From contig NZ_SPUM01000135.1 of NCBI RefSeq assembly GCF_004614195.1, positions 1-50,452 of the forward strand: a DNA stretch of 50,452 bases. The letters are read 5' to 3'. The notes below the pieces were generated by a model that was given only the letters and a program-made list of their open reading frames with translations, was not told the origin of the DNA and did no database searches. Positions within the stretch are counted from its first letter, which is position 1; each line of letters starts with the position of its first letter. Below are positions 7,919 through 16,086 of the stretch, piece by piece. The DNA comes from Massilia horti. GTDB lineage: Bacteria; Pseudomonadota; Gammaproteobacteria; Burkholderiales; Burkholderiaceae_D. A program made the translations under genes and the position numbers.

Positions 7919-10822
7919 ATGATTCAAGAGAAGACTTTGGCACGTGCCGTAAGGTTAGTTGTATCAGGAGGCTTATTGATGGGCGCCAGCACTTTCGCGC
8001 TGGCCCAGCAACAAGAAGGCAAAATCGAGACGGTGCAAATTACCGGCACCCGCATCACCACCCCTGGCGCAACATCGAATAATCCGATTTCATCCATTTC
8101 CGCAGAGGAGATCAAAGCTGCCCAGCCAGTGGCGGTGGAAGAATTCTTCAAGGGCTTGCCGGCCGCTGTGCCAGCTGTGGGTCCGGGCACCAATAACGGT
8201 ACCGGCGGCGCTGCGACCATCGACCTGCGTGGGCTGGGCACCAACCGCTCCCTGGTGCTGATCAATGGTCGCCGCATCGTGCCGTATAACCTGAACGGCG
8301 TGGTCGATACCAACGCCATCCCGATCGCACTCCTGAACCGCGTGGACCTCGTCACCGGTGGCGCCTCGGTGGTGTATGGCGCGGACGCCGTGTCTGGCGT
8401 GGCGAACTTCAACTTGAAGCGCAACTTCACTGGCGTAGACCTGACGTCCTCCTACGGTGTGTCCGGCGAAGGTGACGGCAAGCGCCACCGAACCGATTTG
8501 ACCGTGGGCGCCAAGCTGGACGACAACCGCGGCAATGTGGTCATGTCCCTCGGCAAAACCAAAGTCGACCCAGTAACCCAGGGTTCCCGGCCCTATGGCA
8601 TGACTAACCTGAACTCGGTGACCGGTGCGCCGACGGGCTCGGAGACGGGCGTGCCTGCCGGCTTCTCCACCGGCCAGGCCACGGGCGGCACCAGCACCCT
8701 GTCCGGCAAATGGCAGATCGACCCGGCCAGCGGCAAGCTGGTACAGCCTCTCGTGCCTTACAACACCAATCCGCTGAACTACTACCAGACCGCCCTTGAC
8801 CGCAACCAGGTGACGGCCCTGGGCAATTACAAGATCAACGACTGGGTTGAAGTGTATTCCGATGTCTTCTACACCAGCAGCAAGGTCGCCTCGACCCTGG
8901 CGGAATCGGGCACCTTCGGCAACACCTTCCAGGTCCCGATCGGCAACCCCTACATGCCGGATGCGATGCGCCAGCAGCTGTGCGATCGTCGCGCCATCAG
9001 CGCCGCTAACTGCGTGGTCGGCAATGCCACCATGGTGCCACTGTTGGTCGATCGTCGCTTCGTCGAGTTGGGCCCGCGCTTGAACAACTTCGACACCAGG
9101 ACCCTGCAGTACACCGTGGGCCTGAAGGGCGACCTGCCGTACGAATGGAACTATGATGCCTACTTCAGCCGCGGCATTTCTGACCAGACCCAGACGCGCC
9201 AGAATTGGGGCTCGTTGTCCAAAGTAGGCCAGGCGCTGAACGCCCTGTCCAAGACCTCCTGCGTGAACCCGGCCAACGGCTGCGTGCCGTTGAACGTGTT
9301 CGGCGCGGCGGGTTCGATTACTCCGGAAATGCTGAAGTTCATCAACTTGTCGGCGCTGCTGATGCAGTCGGTCCAGCAAGACGTATCGGCGATCAGCGTC
9401 TCGGGTGACCTGGGCCAGAAGATCAAGTCGCCGTGGGCTGACAATCCGATCGCCATGTCTCTGTCGGCGGAGCAGCGCAAGATGATCGCCGGCACCCAGT
9501 CCGACAGCGCATCCCAGATTCAGGGCGAAGTGCTGGGCACCGGCGCGCCGTTGCCTGACCGCAGCGGCAGCTTCCGGATGCGCGAAGAGGCGATCGAACT
9601 GGCCATCCCGGTCGTGTCCAAAAAGCCGTTCATCGAGGCCCTGAACCTCGAGGCGGGCTACCGCCACACCGAGTTCACCACTGTCGATTCGCGAAGCTAC
9701 GGTAGCTGGAAGGGCGGTGGTGAGTGGCAGCCGGTCAAGTCGCTGCGCTTCCGCGGCATGGTCCAGAAAGCGACCCGTGCACCGAACGTGAACGAACTGT
9801 TCGCGCCGCAGGTGACGGGCCTGTCCAACTTGGCGGTGGACCCATGCCAGGGTAACCGCATCAACAAAGCCGATGCCAACACTGCGGGCACCTTGTCCAA
9901 TCTGTGCCGCCTGACCGGTGTGCCAGCGTCCGAAATCGGCAGCCTGCCAGCGCCGTCTTCCGGTCAGATCAACTACCTCAGCGGCGGCAACCCGAACCTG
10001 GGGCCTGAAGAAGCCAAGACCAAGACCCTGGGCCTGGTTTGGGAACCGGTGTCGCGCATGATGGTGTCCCTGGACTGGTACAAAATCAATATCGACAAGG
10101 CAGTGTCCTCGCCGTCTACAACCGACATTCTGGACGGCTGCTACAGCGCCGCCCTGAATCCGGGCCTGACGATGAACACGGCGTGTGGCATGATCGGCCG
10201 GAACACCCTCAACGGCACTTTCAACGGCGTTGAATCGCGCGGCGTGCTGACCCCGCAGTCCAACCTGGGCACCCAAAGCACTTCCGGCTGGGATCTGAAC
10301 GCAGCGTACCGCTTCAATGCCAATCAGCTGGGCCTGGACAGCAAGTGGGGCAACTTCGACGCGTCCTTCATGTATACCCAGGTGCAGAGCTACAAGTTCC
10401 GTGCGACCCCGGCCTCGATCGAGCGTGACTGCCTGGGCCACTATTCCGTGGCCTGCGCCAACATTGTCAATGCACCGGTGTTCAAGCGCAAATTCAACCA
10501 GCGCGCCAACTGGAACCTGGGCAGCTTCAGTGTGGGCTACAACTGGCGTTATATCGGCGCCGTCGATGTGGAACCGGGTGCCACGAAATTCCTGCCGGAA
10601 TTCTCCCACATCAAGGCCTACAACTACCTGGACCTGAGCGGCGTGTATAACTACAACAAGCACGTGCGCTTCAACGTGTCGGTCAATAACGTGGCCAACA
10701 AGAAGCCGCCTATCGTCGGCGGCACCATTGGCGGTACTGGCCCGAACAGTGGCAACACGTTCCCGCAGACCTACGACGCTATCGGCCGCTACTTGACGTT
10801 CGGCGCGTCGGTCAAGTTCTGA
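7919..10822 (+). CDS. TonB-dependent outer-membrane receptor
   Basis: Energy-dependent outer-membrane importer, 967 residues from the ATG at 7919. That start is preferred over the in-frame ATG at 7853 because GGGGAG lies just before it and a signal peptide starts there, ending near TFALAQ at about residue 29. A TonB-box-like ETVQITG follows. The plug domain contains TNRSLVLINGRRI and the block DLVTGGASVVYGADAVSGVANF. The remainder is a beta-barrel ending in ASVKF, with a terminal phenylalanine as expected. The large plug/barrel with Gly/Asn-rich loops resembles receptors for carbohydrates or other non-siderophore ligands in Oxalobacteraceae. The ligand is not determinable. A strong terminator follows. 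Confidence 0.92.
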   Translation: MIQEKTLARAVRLVVSGGLLMGASTFALAQQQEGKIETVQITGTRITTPGATSNNPISSISAEEIKAAQPVAVEEFFKGLPAAVPAVGPGTNNGTGGAATIDLRGLGTNRSLVLINGRRIVPYNLNGVVDTNAIPIALLNRVDLVTGGASVVYGADAVSGVANFNLKRNFTGVDLTSSYGVSGEGDGKRHRTDLTVGAKLDDNRGNVVMSLGKTKVDPVTQGSRPYGMTNLNSVTGAPTGSETGVPAGFSTGQATGGTSTLSGKWQIDPASGKLVQPLVPYNTNPLNYYQTALDRNQVTALGNYKINDWVEVYSDVFYTSSKVASTLAESGTFGNTFQVPIGNPYMPDAMRQQLCDRRAISAANCVVGNATMVPLLVDRRFVELGPRLNNFDTRTLQYTVGLKGDLPYEWNYDAYFSRGISDQTQTRQNWGSLSKVGQALNALSKTSCVNPANGCVPLNVFGAAGSITPEMLKFINLSALLMQSVQQDVSAISVSGDLGQKIKSPWADNPIAMSLSAEQRKMIAGTQSDSASQIQGEVLGTGAPLPDRSGSFRMREEAIELAIPVVSKKPFIEALNLEAGYRHTEFTTVDSRSYGSWKGGGEWQPVKSLRFRGMVQKATRAPNVNELFAPQVTGLSNLAVDPCQGNRINKADANTAGTLSNLCRLTGVPASEIGSLPAPSSGQINYLSGGNPNLGPEEAKTKTLGLVWEPVSRMMVSLDWYKINIDKAVSSPSTTDILDGCYSAALNPGLTMNTACGMIGRNTLNGTFNGVESRGVLTPQSNLGTQSTSGWDLNAAYRFNANQLGLDSKWGNFDASFMYTQVQSYKFRATPASIERDCLGHYSVACANIVNAPVFKRKFNQRANWNLGSFSVGYNWRYIGAVDVEPGATKFLPEFSHIKAYNYLDLSGVYNYNKHVRFNVSVNNVANKKPPIVGGTIGGTGPNSGNTFPQTYDAIGRYLTFGASVKF

Positions 10823-10854
10823 TCGCAGCATAGGGTAAAGCGGTCCTTTTGCAA

Positions 10855-10882
10855 GCTCCGGGCTTCGGCCCGGGGCTTTTTT
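10855..10882 (+). terminator. Intrinsic terminator after TonB receptor
   Basis: Stem GCTCCGGGC / GCCCGGGGC with a TTCG tetraloop is followed by six T residues, 32 bases after the receptor stop codon. Confidence 0.92.
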
Positions 10883-10988
10883 CTTGATACAGGAACGCTT
10901 GGGATTCGTGATCACAGCTCTTTATCGACATCCGCAGCGCGCAGCGTTGTCCTTTTGTCACACCTCGATCCATCTCAATACAAACCTA

Positions 10989-11018
10989 TTGACAGCGTTT
11001 CATCACGTCCCGCAGAAT
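10989..11018 (+). promoter_or_regulatory. Candidate sigma70 promoter for the rtcB leader
   Basis: TTGACA at 10989-10994 and CAGAAT at 11013-11018 are separated by 18 bases. The promoter would start a transcript running through a 12-codon ORF, hairpins and a terminator before rtcB. I did not find the sigma54 -24/-12 elements expected of an RtcR-controlled rtcB promoter. Otherwise the 10883-11261 interval holds only the leader elements listed separately. Confidence 0.5.
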
Positions 11019-11066
11019 CACACCGCATCATTTTTTACCAACGAATTTTTCGCGAAAGGAACGGCC

Positions 11067-11105
11067 ATGCCACGTACGGCTATCAACAATTCTCAAGACA
11101 GATAG
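11067..11105 (+). CDS. Possible 12-residue leader peptide upstream of rtcB
   Basis: ATG at 11067 follows AAAGGA by six bases and opens a 12-codon frame, MPRTAINNSQDR, ending in TAG. It is followed at once by a hairpin (CCCCG...CGGGG, about 11107-11128), a small AGGCA/TGCCT hairpin (11132-11145) and a terminator. The layout is that of a translational or transcriptional attenuator, but no run of regulatory codons is visible. It could be chance. Confidence 0.3.
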   Translation: MPRTAINNSQDR

Positions 11106-11167
11106 CCCCGCGCAACGCTGCTCGGGGCCAGGCACTCATGCCTCCTCGAGCCGGCCGTTCCCTTCAG

Positions 11168-11197
11168 AACCCGGTGAGGAAACTCGCCGGGTTTTTT
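11168..11197 (+). terminator. Intrinsic terminator in front of rtcB
   Basis: AACCCGG (11168-11174) pairs with CCGGGTT (11187-11193), followed by a run of Ts. It lies 65 bases before the rtcB start, so it would either end a short leader RNA or act as an attenuator for rtcB. Confidence 0.8.
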
Positions 11198-11261
11198 GTT
11201 TTTCGGAAGGCCCACTTCCGACACAAGAACGCCGGCATAACGAACTCTCGAAGGACAAGTT

Positions 11262-12470
11262 ATGCCCATCGTACAAACACTGCACAAGGGACGGGTCCCG
11301 GTGCACATTTACACGGACGAGATCGACCACTCGGCCCTGCGGCAACTGCTGAACATAGCAGGACTGCCCATTGTTCATCCGTATGTCGCGGCAATGCCTG
11401 ACGTACACGCAGGCATCGGCGCCACCGTTGGCAGCGTGATCCCGACTCAGAGCGCAATCATTCCGGCTGCGGTCGGCGTCGACATCGGCTGCGGCATGAA
11501 TGCCGTACGCACCACGCTGACCTCAAGCCAGCTGCCCGATAACCTGGCACGTCTGCGCAGCGCAATCGAAGGTATGGTGCCCGTCGGTTTCGAGCAGCAC
11601 GCCTGGGACAAGGTGCGCGGATCGGCACATGCGCGCGTCGGCCGCCCTCTCAACGACAGGCTCGACCGCATAGTGGCGAAGCACAGCGGCATTATGAAAA
11701 TGCAGCACAAGTTCGCACAGACCTGGATCTGCCAGCTCGGCACGCTCGGCGGCGGCAATCATTTCATCGAAAACTGCCTCGACGAGGAGCAGCGCGTGTG
11801 GATCATGCTGCATTCGGGATCACGCGGCGTTGGGAATGTGATTGGGCGTTACTTCATCGCGGCTGCACGCAAGGACATGATGCGCCACCAAATACATCTG
11901 CCGGACAAGGACCTGTCCTATTTCAGCGAAGGGTCGCCACTGTTCGATGATTACGTCGAAGCGGTCGAGTGGGCGCAGGATTACGCGCTTATCAACCGGC
12001 GCGAGATCATGCGGCGTGTAGTCGACGTGCTGACGCAGCAACTGCCGCCATTCAAGCTCGACGGTGAAGCGATCAACTGCCATCACAACTACGTTGCGCG
12101 CGAAACGCACCGTGGCGAACGCTTGTTCATCACGCGTAAAGGTGCAATCTCGGCGCGGCAAGGCGAGCTCGGGATCATCCCCGGCAGCATGGGCGCGAAG
12201 AGCTACATTGTGCGCGGCAAGGGTAATCCGGATTCGTTCTGTTCATGCTCGCATGGCGCAGGACGGCGCATGAGCCGCAGTGAAGCCAAGCGCAGTTTCA
12301 GCCGCTTCGATCTCGCCGCACAGACGGAAGGCATTGAATGCCGCAAGGACGGCGGCGTGGTCGACGAGATCCCGGCCGCTTACAAAGACATTGACACGGT
12401 CATGCAGCATCAGACCGATCTGGTAGAGGTCGTGCACACGCTGCGCCAGATCATCTGTATCAAGGGATAA
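11262..12470 (+). CDS. rtcB: RtcB RNA ligase
   Basis: GTP- and Mn-dependent RNA ligase that joins 2',3'-cyclic phosphate (or 3'-phosphate) and 5'-OH ends, used in RNA repair. The protein is 402 residues, close to the E. coli enzyme. Family motifs are complete: GVDIGCGM with C77, LGGGNHF with H167, LHSGSRG with H184, NCHHNY (H274/H275), GSMGAKSYIVRG, and CSHGAGR with the guanylylated H331. AAGGA precedes the ATG. No rtcA cyclase or rtcR regulator gene lies nearby. Instead rtcB heads a tight unit with a basic 58-residue protein (2-base gap), a 272-residue unknown and a broken SEC-C gene. Confidence 0.95.
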   Translation: MPIVQTLHKGRVPVHIYTDEIDHSALRQLLNIAGLPIVHPYVAAMPDVHAGIGATVGSVIPTQSAIIPAAVGVDIGCGMNAVRTTLTSSQLPDNLARLRSAIEGMVPVGFEQHAWDKVRGSAHARVGRPLNDRLDRIVAKHSGIMKMQHKFAQTWICQLGTLGGGNHFIENCLDEEQRVWIMLHSGSRGVGNVIGRYFIAAARKDMMRHQIHLPDKDLSYFSEGSPLFDDYVEAVEWAQDYALINRREIMRRVVDVLTQQLPPFKLDGEAINCHHNYVARETHRGERLFITRKGAISARQGELGIIPGSMGAKSYIVRGKGNPDSFCSCSHGAGRRMSRSEAKRSFSRFDLAAQTEGIECRKDGGVVDEIPAAYKDIDTVMQHQTDLVEVVHTLRQIICIKG

Positions 12471-12472
12471 CT

Positions 12473-12649
12473 ATGAAGCTGATTAGCAAACCCAGCAAAC
12501 CGCGTAACCCGCATGCAATTGCTGCGAAGCGGCGAAATGCGGGTGCACATGGAGCATATCTGGCCGGACGCAGGCAGCGGCGCAATGAGAAACAGGCGTT
12601 GCGCTCGCTGGTCATCGGCCAAAGAAAAGAAGGCGGACACGATGCGTGA
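12473..12649 (+). CDS. Small basic protein following rtcB
   Basis: 58-residue frame starting two bases after the rtcB stop codon and overlapping the next start by eight bases, so translational coupling on both sides is likely. It starts MKLISKPSKPRNPHA and has Lys/Arg clusters throughout (AAKRRN, AGRRQRRNEK, GQRKEGG) with almost no acidic residues. There is no membrane segment or signal peptide. The composition suggests binding to RNA or the ribosome. I recognise no named family. That it is a real gene rests on its position and overlap. Confidence 0.6.
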   Translation: MKLISKPSKPRNPHAIAAKRRNAGAHGAYLAGRRQRRNEKQALRSLVIGQRKEGGHDA

Positions 12650-13460
12650 AGATATGTTCAAGGTCATCGTGGAGCGACCGCGTCTCGTCAACAGTAACGG
12701 CTACAGCCGCGACGGGCGCAAGTACCGCAATCACGAAGAAACACCCAATCATTTGGGCATGAAGCGCGGATACAACTTGAAGAAGTGGCTCAACGAGAAT
12801 TTGGCACCGTTGCGCCGCTACCTGGAAAAGCAAGTGAACCGTCCTTGGAACAAGGTCTACGGTGAGATCCGCGCAACGATTGATCCACGCAGTACGGTAA
12901 AACTGCACGTTCTCCAGCACATTGATGACTTCGTTGCGATCGATACCCACTGGGTAGAAACAGCGTCCGGAGGAAAGATCATCATCCGTGGCCAACGGTG
13001 GCCACGGAAGGACGTGCCGCTGGAGGAATCGCGCATGATCCTCTACGTCCATCCTCGAACAGGCATTTTGCTGCGCAATCGACACTATGTCTCGTACGAC
13101 AAGCGACGGCGGCTGGAACGCGAGGCAGCGCAAACCGGAAAGCTGGGCGTGCGCCGCATGATCAGCGACGACGAACAATTGCACTTAATTGGCGGGATCT
13201 GGTACCGCGTCACCCTGGGAGTCTTGCCCCCAGCGCGAATGCGGATAAGGCAATCAGGAAGCGAAATTCAGAAGGAGACTGTCAACCACGCATGCTGGGA
13301 CGTTGTGCGCAAGGTCTGGGTGTCGCGCCAAGACGGGCATATCGACGCCAAAGACGGGCAGCCAAGCAACTTCGAGCTGTATGGCGACCCGAACAAATAT
13401 GCCGTGTCAAAACAACAGCTTAATGCGCATGAGCTCAGGAATTACGGATTAAAGACATAG
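12642..13460 (+). CDS. Conserved-looking protein of unknown function in the rtcB locus
   Basis: From the ATG at 12642 the product is 272 residues. That start overlaps the preceding gene by eight bases and has AAGGCGG before it. The in-frame upstream ATG at 12513 would read through the 58-codon gene in another frame. The protein is soluble and basic. The most striking segment is an Asn/Leu/Arg-rich block around residues 50-72 (KWLNENLAPLRRYLEKQV) followed by NRPWNKVYGEI, then a region with Cys-poor beta-like text (ILYVHPRTGILLRN). I believe similar proteins occur next to rtcB in other bacteria, but that is recollection. Function unknown; RNA repair or ribosome handling is suggested by context only. 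Confidence 0.75.
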   Translation: MREDMFKVIVERPRLVNSNGYSRDGRKYRNHEETPNHLGMKRGYNLKKWLNENLAPLRRYLEKQVNRPWNKVYGEIRATIDPRSTVKLHVLQHIDDFVAIDTHWVETASGGKIIIRGQRWPRKDVPLEESRMILYVHPRTGILLRNRHYVSYDKRRRLEREAAQTGKLGVRRMISDDEQLHLIGGIWYRVTLGVLPPARMRIRQSGSEIQKETVNHACWDVVRKVWVSRQDGHIDAKDGQPSNFELYGDPNKYAVSKQQLNAHELRNYGLKT

Positions 13461-13517
13461 CGCAATCTGTAAGCCAGACGTCGTTCCACGTTTAACTTAA
13501 CCCATCAGGAGGTCATC

Positions 13518-13756
13518 ATGAAAAAAGAACACATCGACCAGATCTGCTTTCGAAATCACCAGCAAGCGCAGGAAGGGATTCCCGTCTGAAACGCAGGTGA
13601 AACGCGGCATGCGATTCGTGCACGGGAATAAGGAACTCTTGGAAAAGCTGGGCCGTAACGATCCCTGCCCCTGCGGATCCGGGCAGCATTTCAAGAGGTG
13701 CTGTCTGAAATCTGGGCGCTTTTGACGGTGCGAACAGAGAGGAATATTTCCGCTAG
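13518..13756 (+). pseudogene. SEC-C motif protein with apparent frameshifts
   Basis: A strong AGGAGGT site (13507-13513) precedes the ATG at 13518, but that frame stops after 23 codons. From about 13549 the +1 frame carries a clear SEC-C zinc motif, GRNDPCPCGSGQHFKRCC, and ends with TGA at 13723. Dropping one base near 13551 joins the good start to the SEC-C frame. Dropping one T from the TTTT at 13720-13723 extends it with DGANREEYFR to TAG at 13754. Each break is one extra base, so this is a decayed gene, a base-calling error or, less likely, programmed frameshifting. SEC-C motifs bind zinc and SecB or ribosome-related partners. Confidence 0.65.
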
Positions 13757-13812
13757 GGCGCGAGCGTGGCGGTGATGCTCCGCAGAGGAGTGACCGCGCT
13801 GCAACTGCTCTG

Positions 13813-13864
13813 TTGGCCTGCCCAGCAGGGTTCGAACCTGCGACCCTCAGCTTAGAAGGCTGAT
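13813..13864. repeat. Left attachment repeat: displaced 3' half of tRNA-Arg
   Basis: These 52 bases are identical to 21725-21776. They hold the minus-strand anticodon arm, variable loop, T arm, acceptor 3' strand and CCA of tRNA-Arg(TCT), but not the 5' half. The sequence past 13864 is unrelated to tRNA. It marks the left junction of the integrated element. Confidence 0.93.
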
Positions 13865-14052
13865 TAATAAGACATATATGTTGCTTGAAATTTATTTACA
13901 GAATCGAAAAATATACTAAAAATCAATGACATAGCAAAATGCAACTGTAGTGCCGACATTGAATGGCATTGAACAAAATTGAGCAAACTGGATTACAAAT
14001 AGCTTACAATCCCTGCTTTTTATTACAAGCAACAGCTTGTGCAGGGTGAGCA
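13865..14052. other. AT-rich element end with candidate integrase arm sites
   Basis: This AT-rich stretch separates the left repeat from the integrase. TTACAA occurs in the same orientation at 13993-13998, 14004-14009 and 14023-14028; the first two are 11 bases apart. The opposite end of the element has TTACAA at 21641-21646 and 21652-21657, also 11 apart. AAATTGAG also occurs near both ends (about 13977 and 21698). These are plausible arm-type binding sites for the integrase. No gene is visible. Confidence 0.45.
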
Positions 14053-15417
14053 GTGGCTAAGATAAGACTTACAACAGGCAAGATTGCCACCTTCGTTTGT
14101 GGCGAGAAGCAATTGCAGGCATTTCTATGGGATCAGTTGGCACCGGGGCTAGGTGTACGAGCCAACCCCGGCGGCGCAAAGTCGTTCATGTTTCAGTCCA
14201 AACTTGAGGGAAAGCCTCTAAGGATAACAATAGGAAACGTTGAAATTTGGACAATCGAGGCGGCACGCACCGAAGCACGACGACTCCAGACCATCATTGA
14301 TGGCGGCAGAGACCCGCGCAAGGTAAAAGCGGACGCCATCGCAGCAGAGCAAGCGCAACGAAGCGCCGACGCAGCCGCCGCAGCATCTGAGCGAATCGAA
14401 CAAGAACGGCAAAGTGTAACGCTTGGCCAAGTCTGGCAAACCTACATTGATGACCGCAAGGCAAAATGGAGCGAAGGCCATCTTGCAAACCACATCAACC
14501 TTTCAGCTCCTGGCGGACAAGTCAAAAAGCGCGGTAAAGGGCTGACCGTAGCAGGCCCCCTAGCGCCCTTAATGAACGTTCCACTATCGGACCTAACAAG
14601 CGACCGTATCGCGAGCTGGCTGGCCTTAGAGGCCGAAACACGGGCCACCAATGCCGCCCAGAGCTTTCGCATTCTGCGCGCATTCATCCGTTGGGCCGAC
14701 GACACCCCGGCATACAGCGGCATCATTCCACCCGGCGCTTACAGCGCCCGCAAGGTACGTGATGCCACACCGAAGAGCGAAACCAAGAAGGATGACAGCA
14801 TCCAGCGAGAACAACTGCAACTTTGGTTTAAAGGCGTGAAGCAACTTACGAATCCAATCCGCGCCGCTTATCTGCAAGCCCTTCTGTTGACCGGCGCGCG
14901 GCGGACCGAGCTAACCGAACTGCTGTGGGACAACGTGGACTTCCAATGGCAAACGCTTTACATTGGCGACAAAATCGAAGGTATGCGAACCATTCCGCTG
15001 CCGCCCTACCTCTCACAGCTTCTTGCCACCCTGCCCCGCAAAAACAAGTGGGTCTTCTATAGCTCCAGGTCGGAATCAGGCCACATCGAAGAACCGAAGG
15101 ACGCCCACGCCAAAGCCCTTACTGCTGTCGGCCTGCCTCACGTCACGATACACGGCCTGCGCCGCTCTTTCGGCACGCTGGCAGAATGGCTTGATGTGCC
15201 GATTGGCGTTGTTGCCCAAATCAACGGTCACAAGCCCAGCGCCTTAGCCGAAAAGCACTACCGCCGCCGCCCAATCGACATCCTGCGGATGTGGCACGTG
15301 AGGATTGAGTCCTGGATACTGGAACAAGCCAAAATAGACCCGCCAACGCAGCCGAATAGACCTACCAACGCAGCAGAAGTAAGAGATGAAAACAGTACCG
15401 CCGTACCCTGCCCCTGA
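14053..15417 (+). CDS. int: Tyrosine site-specific integrase, P4-like
   Basis: Integrase expected to recombine the element into the tRNA-Arg 3' end, 454 residues, from a GTG at 14053 preceded by GGTGAG. An N-terminal DUF4102-type domain (about 1-90, GLGVRANPGGAKSFMF) is followed by a SAM-like core-binding region and the catalytic domain. The catalytic set is R283 (TGARRTEL), H367-x-x-R370 (HGLRRSF), H393 (INGHKP) and Y403 (EKHYRRR). The gene reads away from the left repeat and overlaps the start of the next gene by 32 bases. All key residues are intact, so it could be active. Confidence 0.95.
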   Translation: MAKIRLTTGKIATFVCGEKQLQAFLWDQLAPGLGVRANPGGAKSFMFQSKLEGKPLRITIGNVEIWTIEAARTEARRLQTIIDGGRDPRKVKADAIAAEQAQRSADAAAAASERIEQERQSVTLGQVWQTYIDDRKAKWSEGHLANHINLSAPGGQVKKRGKGLTVAGPLAPLMNVPLSDLTSDRIASWLALEAETRATNAAQSFRILRAFIRWADDTPAYSGIIPPGAYSARKVRDATPKSETKKDDSIQREQLQLWFKGVKQLTNPIRAAYLQALLLTGARRTELTELLWDNVDFQWQTLYIGDKIEGMRTIPLPPYLSQLLATLPRKNKWVFYSSRSESGHIEEPKDAHAKALTAVGLPHVTIHGLRRSFGTLAEWLDVPIGVVAQINGHKPSALAEKHYRRRPIDILRMWHVRIESWILEQAKIDPPTQPNRPTNAAEVRDENSTAVPCP

Positions 15418-16036
15418 CTGGGATGCTTGGTTGCATGTAGAAAAAATCCGCAAATTGGACGCGCTTTGCCTCAGCATGAATATATGTCCACAAGTGGCGA
15501 ACGAAGACTACGGAATTATTGATGCAATGCGCGGGGACGAGGACGAAGACTCGGGCGGTCCTCGCGTGGATGACATCGCCGCCGTAATCACATTCCAGCG
15601 GCGACGGTTTGCCATGCGCGAATTGCCCAATACCTTAACCCTGTCGCAATTCCTGGCATTCGCAAAAAAGTTGAAATGGAACATGCCGCCGGAACTTGCA
15701 CCGGAAGCAATACAGGCAAAAGATCACCCGCCCCCATCAAGCCCAGTCAGAGGGTACGGCACTGCCCCGAAGGAAGTAGGCCGAAGTGATGAAACGACAA
15801 TTAAGGAACCAAGTAATGCCGATTCAGGAGAAACCTTCCCATCAATTGACCTGGACACGCGAACGCATGTTTCGACAGCATGTGCCGCCTTTTGGCTAGG
15901 CAGAAAGCCGCAAACGCTGCTTATGTGGAACTGTCATGGAACCGGGCCAATGCGCCCTATCAAGAGCGGACGCCAACTTATGTGGCCGGTGGACGAAATC
16001 AGGAAGCACCTGAGACTTAAATCGAAAAAGCCCTAA
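15386..16036 (+). CDS. Putative excisionase-like DNA-binding protein
   Basis: 216-residue protein whose start lies inside the integrase gene (32-base overlap), implying coupled expression. The N-terminal half is acidic and has no recognisable domain; the middle (about 105-150) is low-complexity. The C-terminal ~50 residues (VSTACAAFWLGRKPQTLLMW, then GPMRPIKSGRQLMWPVDEIRKHL) have the layout of a winged-helix excisionase/AlpA-type domain: recognition-like helix, then a wing with GRQLMWP and a final helix. Position next to the integrase supports a recombination-directionality role, but this is inference from context and a weak pattern. Confidence 0.6.
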   Translation: MKTVPPYPAPDWDAWLHVEKIRKLDALCLSMNICPQVANEDYGIIDAMRGDEDEDSGGPRVDDIAAVITFQRRRFAMRELPNTLTLSQFLAFAKKLKWNMPPELAPEAIQAKDHPPPSSPVRGYGTAPKEVGRSDETTIKEPSNADSGETFPSIDLDTRTHVSTACAAFWLGRKPQTLLMWNCHGTGPMRPIKSGRQLMWPVDEIRKHLRLKSKKP

Positions 16037-16050
16037 TTGCTTGATCCAGT

Positions 16051-16073
16051 GCCAGCAATCACATATTGCTGGC
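16051..16073. terminator. Hairpin between convergent genes
   Basis: GCCAGCAAT (16051-16059) and ATTGCTGGC (16065-16073) form a perfect nine-base stem with a five-base loop, placed between two convergent stop codons. There is no strong T tract, so termination is probable rather than certain. Confidence 0.5.
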
Positions 16074-16086
16074 GCTGGTTGGCGGA

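Noticed and set aside
8090..10915. 941-codon minus-strand frame opposite the TonB receptor
   Set aside because: Antisense reading of a real gene. Its His/Val/Gln-rich composition matches no family and it would run through the receptor's terminator.
11100..11200. Y RNA (YrlA)-like or tRNA-like RNA in the rtcB leader
   Set aside because: Several hairpins are present, but I see no T-loop-like sequence, no rsr/Ro gene nearby and no recognisable YrlA modules.
11262..13756. rtcB cluster as part of the tRNA-Arg element
   Set aside because: It lies outside the 52-base attachment repeat. It may be an older insertion, but there is no second boundary to support that.
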